Origin: Candidatus Magasanikbacteria bacterium RIFOXYB2_FULL_38_10
Lineage (GTDB): Bacteria; Patescibacteriota; Patescibacteriia; Magasanikbacterales; UBA10003
DNA length: 37,411 nucleotides
Assembly (NCBI GenBank): GCA_001783145.1
Contig: MFQT01000013.1
Span: 1-37,411 of the forward strand
Direction of reading: 5' to 3'
Below the pieces are notes generated by a model. That model ran no database searches and was not told the origin of the DNA. It was given only the letters and a program-made list of their open reading frames with translations. This document shows positions 1 through 7,578 of the stretch, piece by piece. Within the stretch, counting starts at the first letter, position 1. Each line of letters opens with the position of its first letter. A program made the translations under genes and the position numbers.

Positions 1-210
1 CAATCCTGGCCAACCGGCATCGGGAAATAACAAATTACTGCCCCCACCCAAAATGAAAATGGGAAGTTTGTTTTTCTCCCCAAAAGCCACAGCCTCTTTT
101 AATTCTTGAATGTTAAAAACGGCCGTAAAAAATTTTGCCGGCCCGCCTATTTTAAAAGTGGTAAATTGAGCTAAAGAAATATTTTCTTTAATTTTTGGAC
201 TGTCCTGCAT
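1..210 (-). CDS. murB: MurB, UDP-N-acetylenolpyruvoylglucosamine reductase (N-terminal part, runs off left edge)
   Basis: Only the first 70 codons lie in the window. The translation from ATG at 210 contains TTFKIGGPAKFF followed by FILGGGSNLLFPD, which are the start of the FAD-binding domain of MurB and its GGGSN loop. MurB reduces UDP-GlcNAc-enolpyruvate to UDP-MurNAc with NADPH, in the cytoplasm, the second committed step of peptidoglycan synthesis. It lies downstream of murC on the same strand, but a small gene with its own terminator (266-300) separates them. No Shine-Dalgarno is visible. A possible promoter (-35 at 240-245, -10 at 217-222) would start the transcript at or very near the ATG, so a leaderless message is possible. 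Family call is firm; the rest of the gene cannot be seen. Confidence 0.9.
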   Translation of the reverse strand, partial: MQDSPKIKENISLAQFTTFKIGGPAKFFTAVFNIQELKEAVAFGEKNKLPIFILGGGSNLLFPDAGWPGL

Positions 211-216
211 ATTTAT

Positions 217-245
217 ATGCTACACTATTTTTTCTGTAAAAACAA
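217..245 (-). promoter_or_regulatory. Possible promoter of murB
   Basis: On the minus strand TTGTTT (240-245) is followed after 17 bp by TAGCAT (217-222). Each hexamer matches four of six consensus positions. The start would fall about 7 bp downstream, at the murB ATG (210). It sits just after the terminator of the small upstream gene, where murB would need its own start. Weak on sequence alone. Confidence 0.3.
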
Positions 246-265
246 GATATGTAAAATGATAAAAA

Positions 266-300
266 ATCAAAAAGAAAAAGGAGCGTTAGTGCTCCTTTTT
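266..300 (-). terminator. Rho-independent terminator after the 320-640 gene
   Basis: A 10-bp perfect stem, AAAAAGGAGC (275-284) with GCTCCTTTTT (291-300), encloses a six-base loop. On the minus strand the stem ends in a T-run followed by another T-rich stretch. It closes the small orphan gene and separates it from murB. Confidence 0.85.
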
Positions 301-319
301 AAGGAAGTTGAGTCAATAA

Positions 320-640
320 TTATTCCCGACCTAACGTAGCCCTAATATAATTGGCGAAACTATCCGATTCCTCTTGTAAAATGCCATCCTCACAATGCCA
401 ACTGATTTTCACAAACGGTTCAAAAAAACCTCTTCCATCCTCCGACCCGATAAACGTTTGTCCAAATTCCAGGTTAATATTCAGCCTTTTCCCTGAAAAA
501 CCGCAGTTACCTCCTTGAAAATACTGCCTGATAATACTTTGTACATATACTTCGGAAAAAACAAATCCCTCCCTCACCCCACGAGTAGGATCGTTTTTTT
601 GGGCAATCAGGCCAACTCTAAAGATAACATCTTTAGACAT
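320..640 (-). CDS. Orphan small protein, 106 aa, unknown function
   Basis: I do not recognise a family. The start is set at ATG 640 because GGAGAG lies four bases before it; the open frame continues upstream to 703, but that stretch holds the promoter and leader. The product begins MSKDVIFRVGLIAQKNDP and is a soluble protein of mixed charge, without signal peptide or membrane segment, with two cysteines in the second half. It forms its own unit, with a promoter at 676-703 and a terminator at 266-300, and interrupts what would otherwise be a murC-murB pair. Its SD and G+C level differ from the SD-less neighbours and match other orphan genes of this window. Confidence 0.7.
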   Translation of the reverse strand: MSKDVIFRVGLIAQKNDPTRGVREGFVFSEVYVQSIIRQYFQGGNCGFSGKRLNINLEFGQTFIGSEDGRGFFEPFVKISWHCEDGILQEESDSFANYIRATLGRE

Positions 641-675
641 TTTTCTCTCCGCAAAGACCAATTGTTGTTGCTTAC

Positions 676-703
676 AACTTATCAGATTACAAAAAAAAGT
701 CAA
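676..703 (-). promoter_or_regulatory. Probable promoter of the 320-640 gene
   Basis: TTGACT (698-703) and TAAGTT (676-681) on the minus strand are separated by 16 bp. The same pair, TTGACA and TAAGTT with 17 bp, precedes the orphan gene at 13669. A short GTTG-TAAG-CAAC hairpin follows in the leader. Confidence 0.5.
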
Positions 704-739
704 GACGAAAAATATCTTAACTTTTTTCTTAGGATTTAA

Positions 740-2122
740 TTAAATAATCCGGGAGTCCTTAGTAATTTTTTCGGCCAATTTATAAATATAACCCGCCCCC
801 ATCATTAAAACAACATCGCCCTGTCTTAAAAGAGTATCTAAAATTTCTTTAGTCTTGTCTAAATTTGCGCCAAAATAACTTTCCGTTTGGCCGCGTTTTT
901 TCAACTCCATTACTAAATCTTGGGAGGAAATATTATCTTCACGCGGCTCGCGACCAGGAGCTGACCAGATTTCATTTAAAATCACAACGTCGGATTGTAA
1001 AAAGGCTTTAATGAAATCATTGAACAACATTCGTGTTCGCCATTTATGATGTGGATGAAAGACAGTGACGATTCTTTGACCGGGATACTTTTGCCTCGCC
1101 GCCTCAATTGTGCCAACCACACCCGCCGGATGATGACCATAATCACTTATAATTGTAGCTTTTTTGTAATTGCCTAAAATTTGAAACCGGCGCCAAGAAT
1201 TTTTAAAATTTTCCAAAGCCAGTTGGATTGCCTTTGATTTAACACCTAAACTTAAAGCCGTGGAAACTGCGGCTAAAGCGTTATAAACGTTAAACAAACC
1301 GGGAATACTAATTCTATATAAATTACTCTGAATCACGAAAGTTTGAAATTCGGATGTTGAATTAACATCTTCGGCAATAAAATCCAATCCTTTATTTAAT
1401 CCGAATTTTTTAATCTTTAATTTATCACCTAATTTTGATTCCAATCTTTTAACCCCTTCATCATCTCCATTAATTAACAAATATCCTTCAGGCTTTAAAT
1501 TCCCAACCACCTTCTTAAACGCTTTAATAATAGCCTCCAAATCTTTATAATAATCCAAATGATCTTCTTCTATATTAGTGATAATCAAATGGGTAGGATG
1601 CAGATGTAAAAAATTGCCGTAAGCCTCGCAGGCTTCAACCACAAAGGGACCCTTACCAAACCTAAACCCACCACCATGCTCCCCTTCTATATTTCCACCA
1701 GCAATTATTAAAGGATCTAACCCACCTTCTTCCAAAATTTTTCCCAACATCAAAGTGGTAGTGGTTTTACCATTGGTTCCAGAAACAGCAATGGTTTCCC
1801 GTTCTTGAGAAATCAAACCAAGCGCTTCAAAATAACTAAAGGTGGGAATATTTAATTTTTGTGCTTGCAAAAGTTCTATATTTTCATTCTCTCTGGCGGC
1901 CGAAGTATATACCACCATTTCTACGCCAATCTCAAGATGATCCTTGTCGTGACCGATCCAAATTTTGGCTCCGGCTTTTTCTACTTCATCAACTATGGCC
2001 GTACGTTCTAAATCCGAGCCACTAACCTCCATTTTTAAGACACAAGCTAAACGAGCCAAAGCAGAAACGCCATGACCGCCAATACCTACAAAATGAATTT
2101 TTTTAATGGAAAAGAAAGACAC
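740..2122 (-). CDS. murC: MurC, UDP-N-acetylmuramate--L-alanine ligase
   Basis: Adds L-alanine to UDP-MurNAc with ATP, in the cytoplasm, the first amino-acid step of peptidoglycan precursor synthesis. The 460-residue product has the usual MurC length. The N-terminal dinucleotide-fold motif GIGGHGVSALA is at about residues 13-23, the ATP-binding SGTNGKTTT at about 114-122, and the C-terminal domain carries ISDYGHHPAGV, the DYGHHP motif typical of MurC. The P-loop has Asn where most MurC proteins have His. The start is GTG at 2122, five bases after the stop of the upstream methyltransferase gene, so the two are probably co-transcribed. No Shine-Dalgarno is seen. Confidence 0.95.
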   Translation of the reverse strand: MSFFSIKKIHFVGIGGHGVSALARLACVLKMEVSGSDLERTAIVDEVEKAGAKIWIGHDKDHLEIGVEMVVYTSAARENENIELLQAQKLNIPTFSYFEALGLISQERETIAVSGTNGKTTTTLMLGKILEEGGLDPLIIAGGNIEGEHGGGFRFGKGPFVVEACEAYGNFLHLHPTHLIITNIEEDHLDYYKDLEAIIKAFKKVVGNLKPEGYLLINGDDEGVKRLESKLGDKLKIKKFGLNKGLDFIAEDVNSTSEFQTFVIQSNLYRISIPGLFNVYNALAAVSTALSLGVKSKAIQLALENFKNSWRRFQILGNYKKATIISDYGHHPAGVVGTIEAARQKYPGQRIVTVFHPHHKWRTRMLFNDFIKAFLQSDVVILNEIWSAPGREPREDNISSQDLVMELKKRGQTESYFGANLDKTKEILDTLLRQGDVVLMMGAGYIYKLAEKITKDSRII

Positions 2123-2127
2123 AATGA

Positions 2128-2865
2128 TTATTTTTCAGCCTCCAAAATTATATTATAGCTTTTATTTAAACTTTTAGTCCACTCACCATTTTTATCACCA
2201 TAGCCCACTTTAATTTTTTTAAATCCCGCTTTGGCAAACAAATCATACAATTCCTTTTTATTAAATCTATATATATAACGTTGAATAATTTTTTTAAGGG
2301 TGGCCTTCCAGGGCGTTAAAAAGTCATTCTTCTCCCAGCCCCTGGGACGCAATAAATTAAAATCATTCAATTTAAATTTTTCCCGTGCGTAAACAGTATG
2401 TAAATTCCAAACGGAAATTACTATCCGGCCACCTGGTTTTAAAATTTTATAAATTTCTTCAGCCGATTTTTTTTGTAACTCCCGCGAAGGGATGTGATGT
2501 AAAACCGCCAAAGACAAAACCCAATCAAATTGATTTTTGGAAAAAGGCAGATCTACGATGTCACCTTTGATTAAACGAGCTCTTTCTCCATTTTTTTTAA
2601 CTGAGGAAATATTTTTTTTGGCCAAATTTAAAAGTTTGGAACTGACATCCAAACCGACATAATCAATTGACTTTCCCGCTAAAATTTCATATAATACAGC
2701 ATTGCCGCAACCTAAGTCCAAAACTTTATCACCTTTTTTAATTCTCTTAGTCATGGCAATTTGATAAGCTCTAGGACGAGAACGCGTCAAGCTCCATTCC
2801 TTGGCAATTATATTGTAATCTTTTTCAACCTTTTTTAAAATTTTTTTAGCTGATCTTAAATCCAT
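2128..2865 (-). CDS. Trm9/ALKBH8-like class I SAM-dependent methyltransferase
   Basis: A 245-residue class I methyltransferase. The SAM-binding motif VLDLGCGN is at about residues 48-55, the acidic strand-2 residue in YVGLDVSS at about 69-76, and LSLAVLHHIPS follows at about 117-127. Beyond the general fold it shows features I associate with Trm9: the N-terminal VEKDYNIIAKEWSLTRSR (Trm9 has YNEIASHFSQTR), LAVLHH, a PW after the central sheet (FLTPW) and RYIYRF before the last helix. Trm9 methylates 5-carboxymethyluridine at tRNA position 34. The gene lies head to head with elp3, which makes that base, and this supports the role by inference. Start chosen at ATG 2865; ATG 2871 is also possible. 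An unrelated substrate cannot be excluded. Confidence 0.7.
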   Translation of the reverse strand: MDLRSAKKILKKVEKDYNIIAKEWSLTRSRPRAYQIAMTKRIKKGDKVLDLGCGNAVLYEILAGKSIDYVGLDVSSKLLNLAKKNISSVKKNGERARLIKGDIVDLPFSKNQFDWVLSLAVLHHIPSRELQKKSAEEIYKILKPGGRIVISVWNLHTVYAREKFKLNDFNLLRPRGWEKNDFLTPWKATLKKIIQRYIYRFNKKELYDLFAKAGFKKIKVGYGDKNGEWTKSLNKSYNIILEAEK

Positions 2866-2869
2866 AAAC

Positions 2870-4474
2870 ATGAATTCGCCTTTAATTAAAAAACTTTTAC
2901 GGGAAAAAAATTTAACGCACAATAAAATTGACTCTTGGAAGCGTTTTTATGCCGGAAAAAATCTAGCCGCTTTCCCTACCACCGCCGAACTTTTAAAAGG
3001 ATATCGAGGTCTTTTAAAATTGAAACAAATCAAACCTAATAAAGCTTTAGAAAAAATTCTTAAAAAACGCGCCGTACGCACTCTTTCCGGAGTGACAATA
3101 ATTACAGTCTTAACCAAACCCTGGCCTTGTCCGGGCCAATGTGTTTACTGCCCCTTAGAAAAAGACATGCCTAAAAGTTATTTAAAAAATGAGCCGGCCG
3201 CCCAACGAGCTTATCTTAACAATTTTGACCCTTATAATCAAGTCAGAACGCGCCTAAAGATGCTTTATGACAATGGTCACCCCATAGACAAAGTAGAGTT
3301 GATTGTTAAAGGCGGCAGTTGGAACAGCTATCCTTGGAATTACCAAATGTGGTTTATTAAGGAATGTTTTAGATCTTGTAATGATTTTCCTCGTCGCACC
3401 CAAAAACAACCAGCTAAGACAACTGAAAAAAATTTATTAAAAACGCAGAAAAAAAATGAAACAGCCGATTCCAGAATTGTCGGCCTGACTTTAGAAACGC
3501 GCCCAGACTTAATCACCAAAGAAACGGCCGAACAAATGCGATTACTGGGCTGCACCAGAATAGAATTGGGTCTCCAGCATACTGATGATAAAATTTTAAA
3601 AATGACTAAACGCGGACACACCCTTGAAGAAACTAAACGCGCCACTCAACTTTTACGCTATTATGGTTTTAAAATAGATTTTCATTTAATGCCGCAACTT
3701 CCCGGATCTACCCCGGCTAAAGATTTTAAAATGATCAAAGATGTTTTTGCCGATCCTGATTTAAAACCGGATATGATTAAAATTTACCCCTGTACCGTAG
3801 TCAAAAATTCCGAACTTTATTCCTGGCATAAAAAAGGCTTATTTAAACCCTATCCTGACAAAAAGTTAATTGAAATGCTGATAAAAGTTAAAAGTGAGAT
3901 CATTCCGCGTTACTGTCGTATTTCTCGCTTAATTAGAGATATTCCCGCCACAGAAATTACAGCTGGCAATAAAGTAACCAATCTGCGAGAGACGATACAA
4001 AGGCTAATGCGCGAGCAGGGATTAACTTGTTCTTGTCTAAGGTGCCGCGAAATTGGACACCAACAAAAAACTATTCCAAGCACAGTGCCAGGCGCCAGAC
4101 CGAAGAATCTTTTAAAATTATTCATAGACAAATATTCCACTTCCGGCGGAACAGAATATTTTTTGAGTTTTGAAGATGCCAAGCGCCAGGCAGTCTATGC
4201 TTTTTGTCGTTTAAGAATTGACCCAAAAGGAATTTTTCCCGCTTTTATTAGAGAACTGCACACTTATGGACAACTGGTAGAGATTGGAGGGCAAAAAAAG
4301 GGGGCCAGTCAGCACACGGGACTGGGCAAACAGCTGGTAGCTGAGGCGGAAAAAATTGCTCAAAAAAAACACGCTAAAAAATTGGCGGTTATTTCCGGTG
4401 TGGGAGTAAGGGGTTATTATAAAAAATTAGGCTACGAACCAAAAAATACCTACCTGGTTAAAAAGTTGATTTAA
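2870..4474 (+). CDS. elp3: Elp3-like tRNA U34 carboxymethyltransferase (radical SAM + GNAT)
   Basis: Elp3 uses a radical-SAM domain and acetyl-CoA to form 5-carboxymethyluridine at the wobble position of tRNA; bacterial and archaeal Elp3 work without the other Elongator subunits. The 534-residue product has the full domain set. The N-terminal helical region runs to about residue 80. The cluster cysteines are C87, C91 and C94 in PWPCPGQCVYCP (CX3CX2C). The family signature around NEPAAQRAYLNNFDPYNQV follows, then LTLETRPDLI. The C-terminal GNAT domain has QHTGLGKQL and VISGVGVRGYYKKLGYEP. A lysine-rich insert at about residues 175-205 precedes the LTLETRPD strand. ATG 2870 is the only reasonable start and leaves four bases to the divergent methyltransferase start. 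No SD is visible. Confidence 0.92.
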   Translation: MNSPLIKKLLREKNLTHNKIDSWKRFYAGKNLAAFPTTAELLKGYRGLLKLKQIKPNKALEKILKKRAVRTLSGVTIITVLTKPWPCPGQCVYCPLEKDMPKSYLKNEPAAQRAYLNNFDPYNQVRTRLKMLYDNGHPIDKVELIVKGGSWNSYPWNYQMWFIKECFRSCNDFPRRTQKQPAKTTEKNLLKTQKKNETADSRIVGLTLETRPDLITKETAEQMRLLGCTRIELGLQHTDDKILKMTKRGHTLEETKRATQLLRYYGFKIDFHLMPQLPGSTPAKDFKMIKDVFADPDLKPDMIKIYPCTVVKNSELYSWHKKGLFKPYPDKKLIEMLIKVKSEIIPRYCRISRLIRDIPATEITAGNKVTNLRETIQRLMREQGLTCSCLRCREIGHQQKTIPSTVPGARPKNLLKLFIDKYSTSGGTEYFLSFEDAKRQAVYAFCRLRIDPKGIFPAFIRELHTYGQLVEIGGQKKGASQHTGLGKQLVAEAEKIAQKKHAKKLAVISGVGVRGYYKKLGYEPKNTYLVKKLI

Positions 4475-4494
4475 AATCAAAAAAGAATTAAAAT
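4466..4494 (+). promoter_or_regulatory. Possible promoter of the CDP-alcohol phosphatidyltransferase gene
   Basis: TTGATT (4466-4471), 17 bp, TAAAAT (4489-4494), overlapping the last codons of elp3 and lying about 30 bp before the next start. Hexamers match four and five of six consensus positions. The region is A/T-rich, so chance matches are likely. Confidence 0.4.
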
Positions 4495-4522
4495 AATTTC
4501 ATCTTTAAAGAGGGAGAGAGAA

Positions 4523-5098
4523 TTGTTGCATAAGATCAATCCTAATTACTTAACCGGATTTGGATTAACTATTGTTCCTTTCATGATAGTAGCCCAGCAG
4601 ATTGGAGGAATTGACGGACTAGGCATCTGTCTAACACTTCTGGTTTTACGCGAAGCAACGGATATTGCCGATGGCCAACTGGCGCGCTATACCAACCAAA
4701 TCACCACTTTTGGCAAACTTTTTGATCCCTTGGTAGACAGTCTGGCTCGTTATTTACTTTTCTTAGGTTTTATGGCCTCGGGCTGGATGCCTTTGTGGAT
4801 GGCGGCGATAATTTTTTCCCGCGACATTGTTGTGGCTTACACTCGCGTCTTTGCCGCCAGTTACGGAATTGTTATGGCCGCCAGATCCAGTGGTAAGTAC
4901 ATCAAAGCCATACCTCAAGCGGTTGCTCAAATCACCACCGTTTTAGGCTATCTCTTAGTAGAATGCGGTCTTAAACTGCCCATAGAAAATATTTCTTGGG
5001 TTCTGCTCTTTATTGCCACAGTAGCCACAGCCTCCACAGCTTTTGATTATATCTACGCCGCTTGGACTCAAATCAGGAACAAACCTGTTCCTTTGTGA
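4523..5098 (+). CDS. CDP-alcohol phosphatidyltransferase family membrane enzyme
   Basis: An integral membrane enzyme that transfers a phosphatidyl group from a CDP-lipid to an alcohol, as in phosphatidylglycerol phosphate or phosphatidylinositol phosphate synthesis. The complete family motif is present: D47, D50, G51, A54 and R55, then G64, D68 and D72 (DIADGQLAR, eight residues, GKLFDPLVD). The 191-residue protein has several hydrophobic segments around it. The start is TTG at 4523 or the adjacent TTG at 4526, preceded by a purine-rich GAGGGAGAGAG. The natural alcohol substrate cannot be told from the sequence. The gene ends in TGA and is followed at once by a terminator. Confidence 0.88.
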   Translation: MLHKINPNYLTGFGLTIVPFMIVAQQIGGIDGLGICLTLLVLREATDIADGQLARYTNQITTFGKLFDPLVDSLARYLLFLGFMASGWMPLWMAAIIFSRDIVVAYTRVFAASYGIVMAARSSGKYIKAIPQAVAQITTVLGYLLVECGLKLPIENISWVLLFIATVATASTAFDYIYAAWTQIRNKPVPL

Positions 5099-5104
5099 AC
5101 CAAA

Positions 5105-5133
5105 ACCCCCGAAGCACTCCGGGGGTCTTTTTA
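5105..5133 (+). terminator. Rho-independent terminator
   Basis: CCCCCG (5106-5111) pairs with CGGGGG (5120-5125), followed by TCTTTTTA. It closes the plus-strand unit elp3-phosphatidyltransferase. A shorter T-run on the other strand may also stop minus-strand transcription from 5186. Confidence 0.85.
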
Positions 5134-5185
5134 TTTTACCTACCGGCGGGCCACATTGTCTCACCTTCTCGGCGCGGGGTAAATT

Positions 5186-5989
5186 TTATTTAAATTTTTC
5201 CAACTGCTCTTTAATTTTTTCTATCTCTTTCTCTAACTTTTCTTTCATCTTTTCCAAGCGATTTTTTTCTTGTTCTATTAATTTTTGCTTTTTCGCTTCT
5301 ACATCGGACTTATCAGTTGCCATTGTTACAGTATCGGCGGTGATTTCATTAGCGTTTTGCCTCACCACTCCTCGTACACCGACCAAATCACCTACGGAAA
5401 AATCGGTCAAGGCCGCCAACTTGCCGCCTTTGTAAAATTTAGTATTGATCGTGACAAAAACTTTAAAAGTTTTTTTATCATTGACGATGGTAAAATTTGA
5501 TCCATTTGTATCTATGGCGGTTATTTCTCCCTTACGAGCAAAAAAGGTGACGGCAATGGAAGTATTTTTTACCAACCGAGCATTAATAGTTCCATCAGCC
5601 GAAAGAGTACCGGTCACAGATAAAGTGTCACCTACAGCCACCTCGGAAAAATCGGCTTTACCATTATATTTTCTAACAATTTTTGTTTTATCTGTCACAT
5701 GAACAATTACAGAAGAATCTTTGGCGGGATAAGTGCCGGGAAAATTTTTAACGGTAGTGGGGATAATGCGAGTTAATTTAACTGTCAAATCTTTGCCGGA
5801 GATGGCTATTAAAGAACCTGTTACAACCACTTCCCTGGCTTTGTAGGCTTTGGTGACGGAATTAGAGGCAACAAGAGGAGAAGCGATGTTAGAAGAAGTG
5901 GTATTATAAGAATTGTCTTCTGCCAAAACAGGGAAGACTAAAACTAAAGCAAAAATGAAAACGAATAAAGAGGTTATTATTTTTTTCAT
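5186..5989 (-). CDS. Secreted protein with DUF5666-like beta domains and a C-terminal coiled coil
   Basis: The 267-residue product begins with a clear Sec signal peptide (MKKIITSLFVFIFALVLVF, cleavage probably after PVLAE or nearby). Two or three repeats of a beta-rich unit follow, of the type VVTGSLIAISGKDLTVK, DFSEVAVGDTLSVTGTLS and FSVGDLVGVRGVVRQNANEI, which resemble the DUF5666 (OB-like) domains of secreted proteins. The last 45 residues are a charged helix (KQKLIEQEKNRLEKMKEKLE), probably a coiled coil. It would act outside the membrane; the function is unknown. No SD precedes the ATG. No transmembrane anchor is seen beyond the signal peptide. Confidence 0.75.
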   Translation of the reverse strand: MKKIITSLFVFIFALVLVFPVLAEDNSYNTTSSNIASPLVASNSVTKAYKAREVVVTGSLIAISGKDLTVKLTRIIPTTVKNFPGTYPAKDSSVIVHVTDKTKIVRKYNGKADFSEVAVGDTLSVTGTLSADGTINARLVKNTSIAVTFFARKGEITAIDTNGSNFTIVNDKKTFKVFVTINTKFYKGGKLAALTDFSVGDLVGVRGVVRQNANEITADTVTMATDKSDVEAKKQKLIEQEKNRLEKMKEKLEKEIEKIKEQLEKFK

Positions 5990-6117
5990 AAATTTTTAAT
6001 TTGATTAAATTAAATTATTTCCTCGCTCGACTTCCCCACCATCTCCCCCATTTGCGAGGATTGAATATAAACTTTTTAAATTGATTTGTTTAGCTTAATT
6101 TCATTTTAACACATTTT

Positions 6118-6636
6118 TTAATCTTTATCATCCTTACGCGCCAAAGCCGCCATTAAAATAATAGGAATGATCAGTAAAATAAAACGACCCCAAGGATCTA
6201 AAAAAATTATTCTGGTGAAGAGAGAAAAAATATTTAAAGAGGCGCCGGGTAAAAAAGAAAAAACAATACTGACAATTAAAGCCAACTGAAAAAAAGATAA
6301 AAACAATACTTGCCACCAGCCGGAGATGTAACCACCGCGTTTAAACACTTGACCTAAAACACCGCGGGACAAAATAAAAAACAAAATTAAAAAAGCGACG
6401 ATAAAATAAATTATTTTGCTGGTGGAACTTATTACCTCCGGGATGCGGCCCAAAAATGGCGCATAGGCCAAAACCGCCAAAGCAACATAGACAGAAGTTA
6501 GATACAGCAAAACGCGGCGCCGGCCCAAAAAAGCTGTATAGACAAACCCGGATAAAAATATAACAAAAAACAAAATCAAATCCGCGCTAAATCCTAGCGC
6601 TATTATTCTAGCCAGGGCACTGGATAAAAAAGACAT
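6118..6636 (-). CDS. Hypothetical multi-pass membrane protein
   Basis: A 172-residue protein with four or five hydrophobic segments (for example LILFFVIFLSGFVYTAF, LLYLTSVYVALAVLAY, IIYFIVAFLILFFILS, FILLIIPIILMAALA) and a short charged C-terminus. I do not recognise a family, though its size and topology resemble CvpA-like proteins. It precedes the secreted 5186-5989 gene on the same strand with a 128-bp gap. No Shine-Dalgarno is visible. A TATAAT-like stretch in A/T-rich DNA upstream could be its -10 element. Confidence 0.65.
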   Translation of the reverse strand: MSFLSSALARIIALGFSADLILFFVIFLSGFVYTAFLGRRRVLLYLTSVYVALAVLAYAPFLGRIPEVISSTSKIIYFIVAFLILFFILSRGVLGQVFKRGGYISGWWQVLFLSFFQLALIVSIVFSFLPGASLNIFSLFTRIIFLDPWGRFILLIIPIILMAALARKDDKD

Positions 6637-6710
6637 AGTCTTTGTTATTGATTTTGAAATTGAAAACGTGATTTAACCGCAAAAAGATTGGTCTATTTAT
6701 AATTATATCA

Positions 6711-6761
6711 AAAAAAAGCCCCGGGCGCCCGCTTCCATTAGGTATAAGCAAACGCACGGGG
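6711..6761 (-). terminator. Rho-independent terminator of the 6782-7414 gene
   Basis: On the minus strand CCCCGTGCG pairs with CGCCCGGGG (one mismatch). An inner GCTT/AAGC helix extends the stem, and a run of eight T follows. It lies about 20 bp after the stop codon of the gene. Confidence 0.8.
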
Positions 6762-6781
6762 TAAAGTTCTAATCCTCCTTG

Positions 6782-7414
6782 TTATGTGTGAAAGATGCCG
6801 GCATCGCCACGATCGTCCTGCTGGCGCATCTTACGGTACCAAGTGTAGTAGAACGGCGCCAAGAGCCAGAGTATGAAGGTATAAATGCCGAAACCCGCGA
6901 GGAGTTCCACATGGTTGGTAAATATTTCCTTATTCCCCATAATACAGGAAGCTATTACGGCCAACCCTAGAGAAAAGATAATACCAATGCAATAATCAAC
7001 AGGGAACAAGCCAAAAATCCACTCGCTTTTATAGTGCCACCACACCTGCTTCTTGCTGAACTTGCCCGCGTAAAACGGATTCAGCACGAACCAGTGAAAA
7101 TCCCACATCACGCACCAGACAAAGTACATGGACCAGGCCATGAACTCGCCGGTGATGCTCCACGCCATACCCATGAAAAACTGAGCATGGAAGATAAAAA
7201 GCGGAAAGAAAAACATGAAGCTGTGGTAGCCCGTGAGCGGCTTACCGTTCATGAACTTACCGTAGAGGTCCGCGGCAAAACCACGCGTCCGGTACCAGGT
7301 GGGCAGCTTCTCCGCCCAGCCGTATTTGCCTTCCACCTCAATCTCGATGCAGGCGAGTACCGTTGCCATCAGGCCCCAGAACAACACCTTGGAAGCCAAA
7401 AACAAGAATTCCAT
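6782..7414 (-). CDS. Orphan aromatic-rich membrane protein, 210 aa, unknown function
   Basis: I do not recognise a characterised family. The start is ATG 7414, set by AAGGAGG five bases upstream; the frame extends to 7450, but that would put the SD inside the gene. The protein has about five hydrophobic segments and unusually many Trp, Phe, Tyr and His (GYHSFMFFFPLFIFHAQFF, MWDFHWFVLNPFY, WWHYKSEWIF). Several histidines sit near membrane segments, which could suit a metal or cofactor site, but no known His-box pattern is seen. It is a complete single-gene unit with a near-consensus promoter (7470-7498) and a strong terminator (6711-6761). Its G+C is visibly above its neighbours. Confidence 0.75.
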   Translation of the reverse strand: MEFLFLASKVLFWGLMATVLACIEIEVEGKYGWAEKLPTWYRTRGFAADLYGKFMNGKPLTGYHSFMFFFPLFIFHAQFFMGMAWSITGEFMAWSMYFVWCVMWDFHWFVLNPFYAGKFSKKQVWWHYKSEWIFGLFPVDYCIGIIFSLGLAVIASCIMGNKEIFTNHVELLAGFGIYTFILWLLAPFYYTWYRKMRQQDDRGDAGIFHT

Positions 7415-7469
7415 GAAACCCTCCTTGTTATCGTTTTCACACAATTTCAAAGATCATTGAGAACCTCAT

Positions 7470-7498
7470 ATTCTACTACTTTTTAACATTTTTGTCAA
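7470..7498 (-). promoter_or_regulatory. Sigma-70 type promoter of the 6782-7414 gene
   Basis: Minus strand: perfect TTGACA (7493-7498), 17-bp spacer, TAGAAT (7470-7475). The transcript leader would be about 50 nt with a strong SD at its end. Confidence 0.75.
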
Positions 7499-7534
7499 TG
7501 GGTACCTTAATTTTTTATACTAATTTTAGCTAAA

Positions 7535-7562
7535 AACAAAAAACACTGGTCCAAAACCAGAG
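7535..7562 (-). terminator. Probable terminator of dnaKJ
   Basis: CTGGT and ACCAG (7546-7550, 7556-7560) form a short stem followed on the minus strand by TGTTTTTTG. It lies about 17 bp after the dnaJ stop. The stem is only 5 bp. Confidence 0.55.
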
Positions 7563-7578
7563 CTTTTTATCTTTAAAA

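Noticed and set aside
6001-6060. CCTCGC and GCGAGG inverted repeat between 5186 and 6118 genes
   Set aside because: Arms of six bases are far apart with a C-rich loop and no T-run; probably chance.
7034-7486. 150-codon open frame on the plus strand
   Set aside because: It is the shadow of the 6782-7414 gene; its composition is Pro/His/Arg-rich, it lacks an SD, and the minus-strand gene has promoter, SD and terminator.
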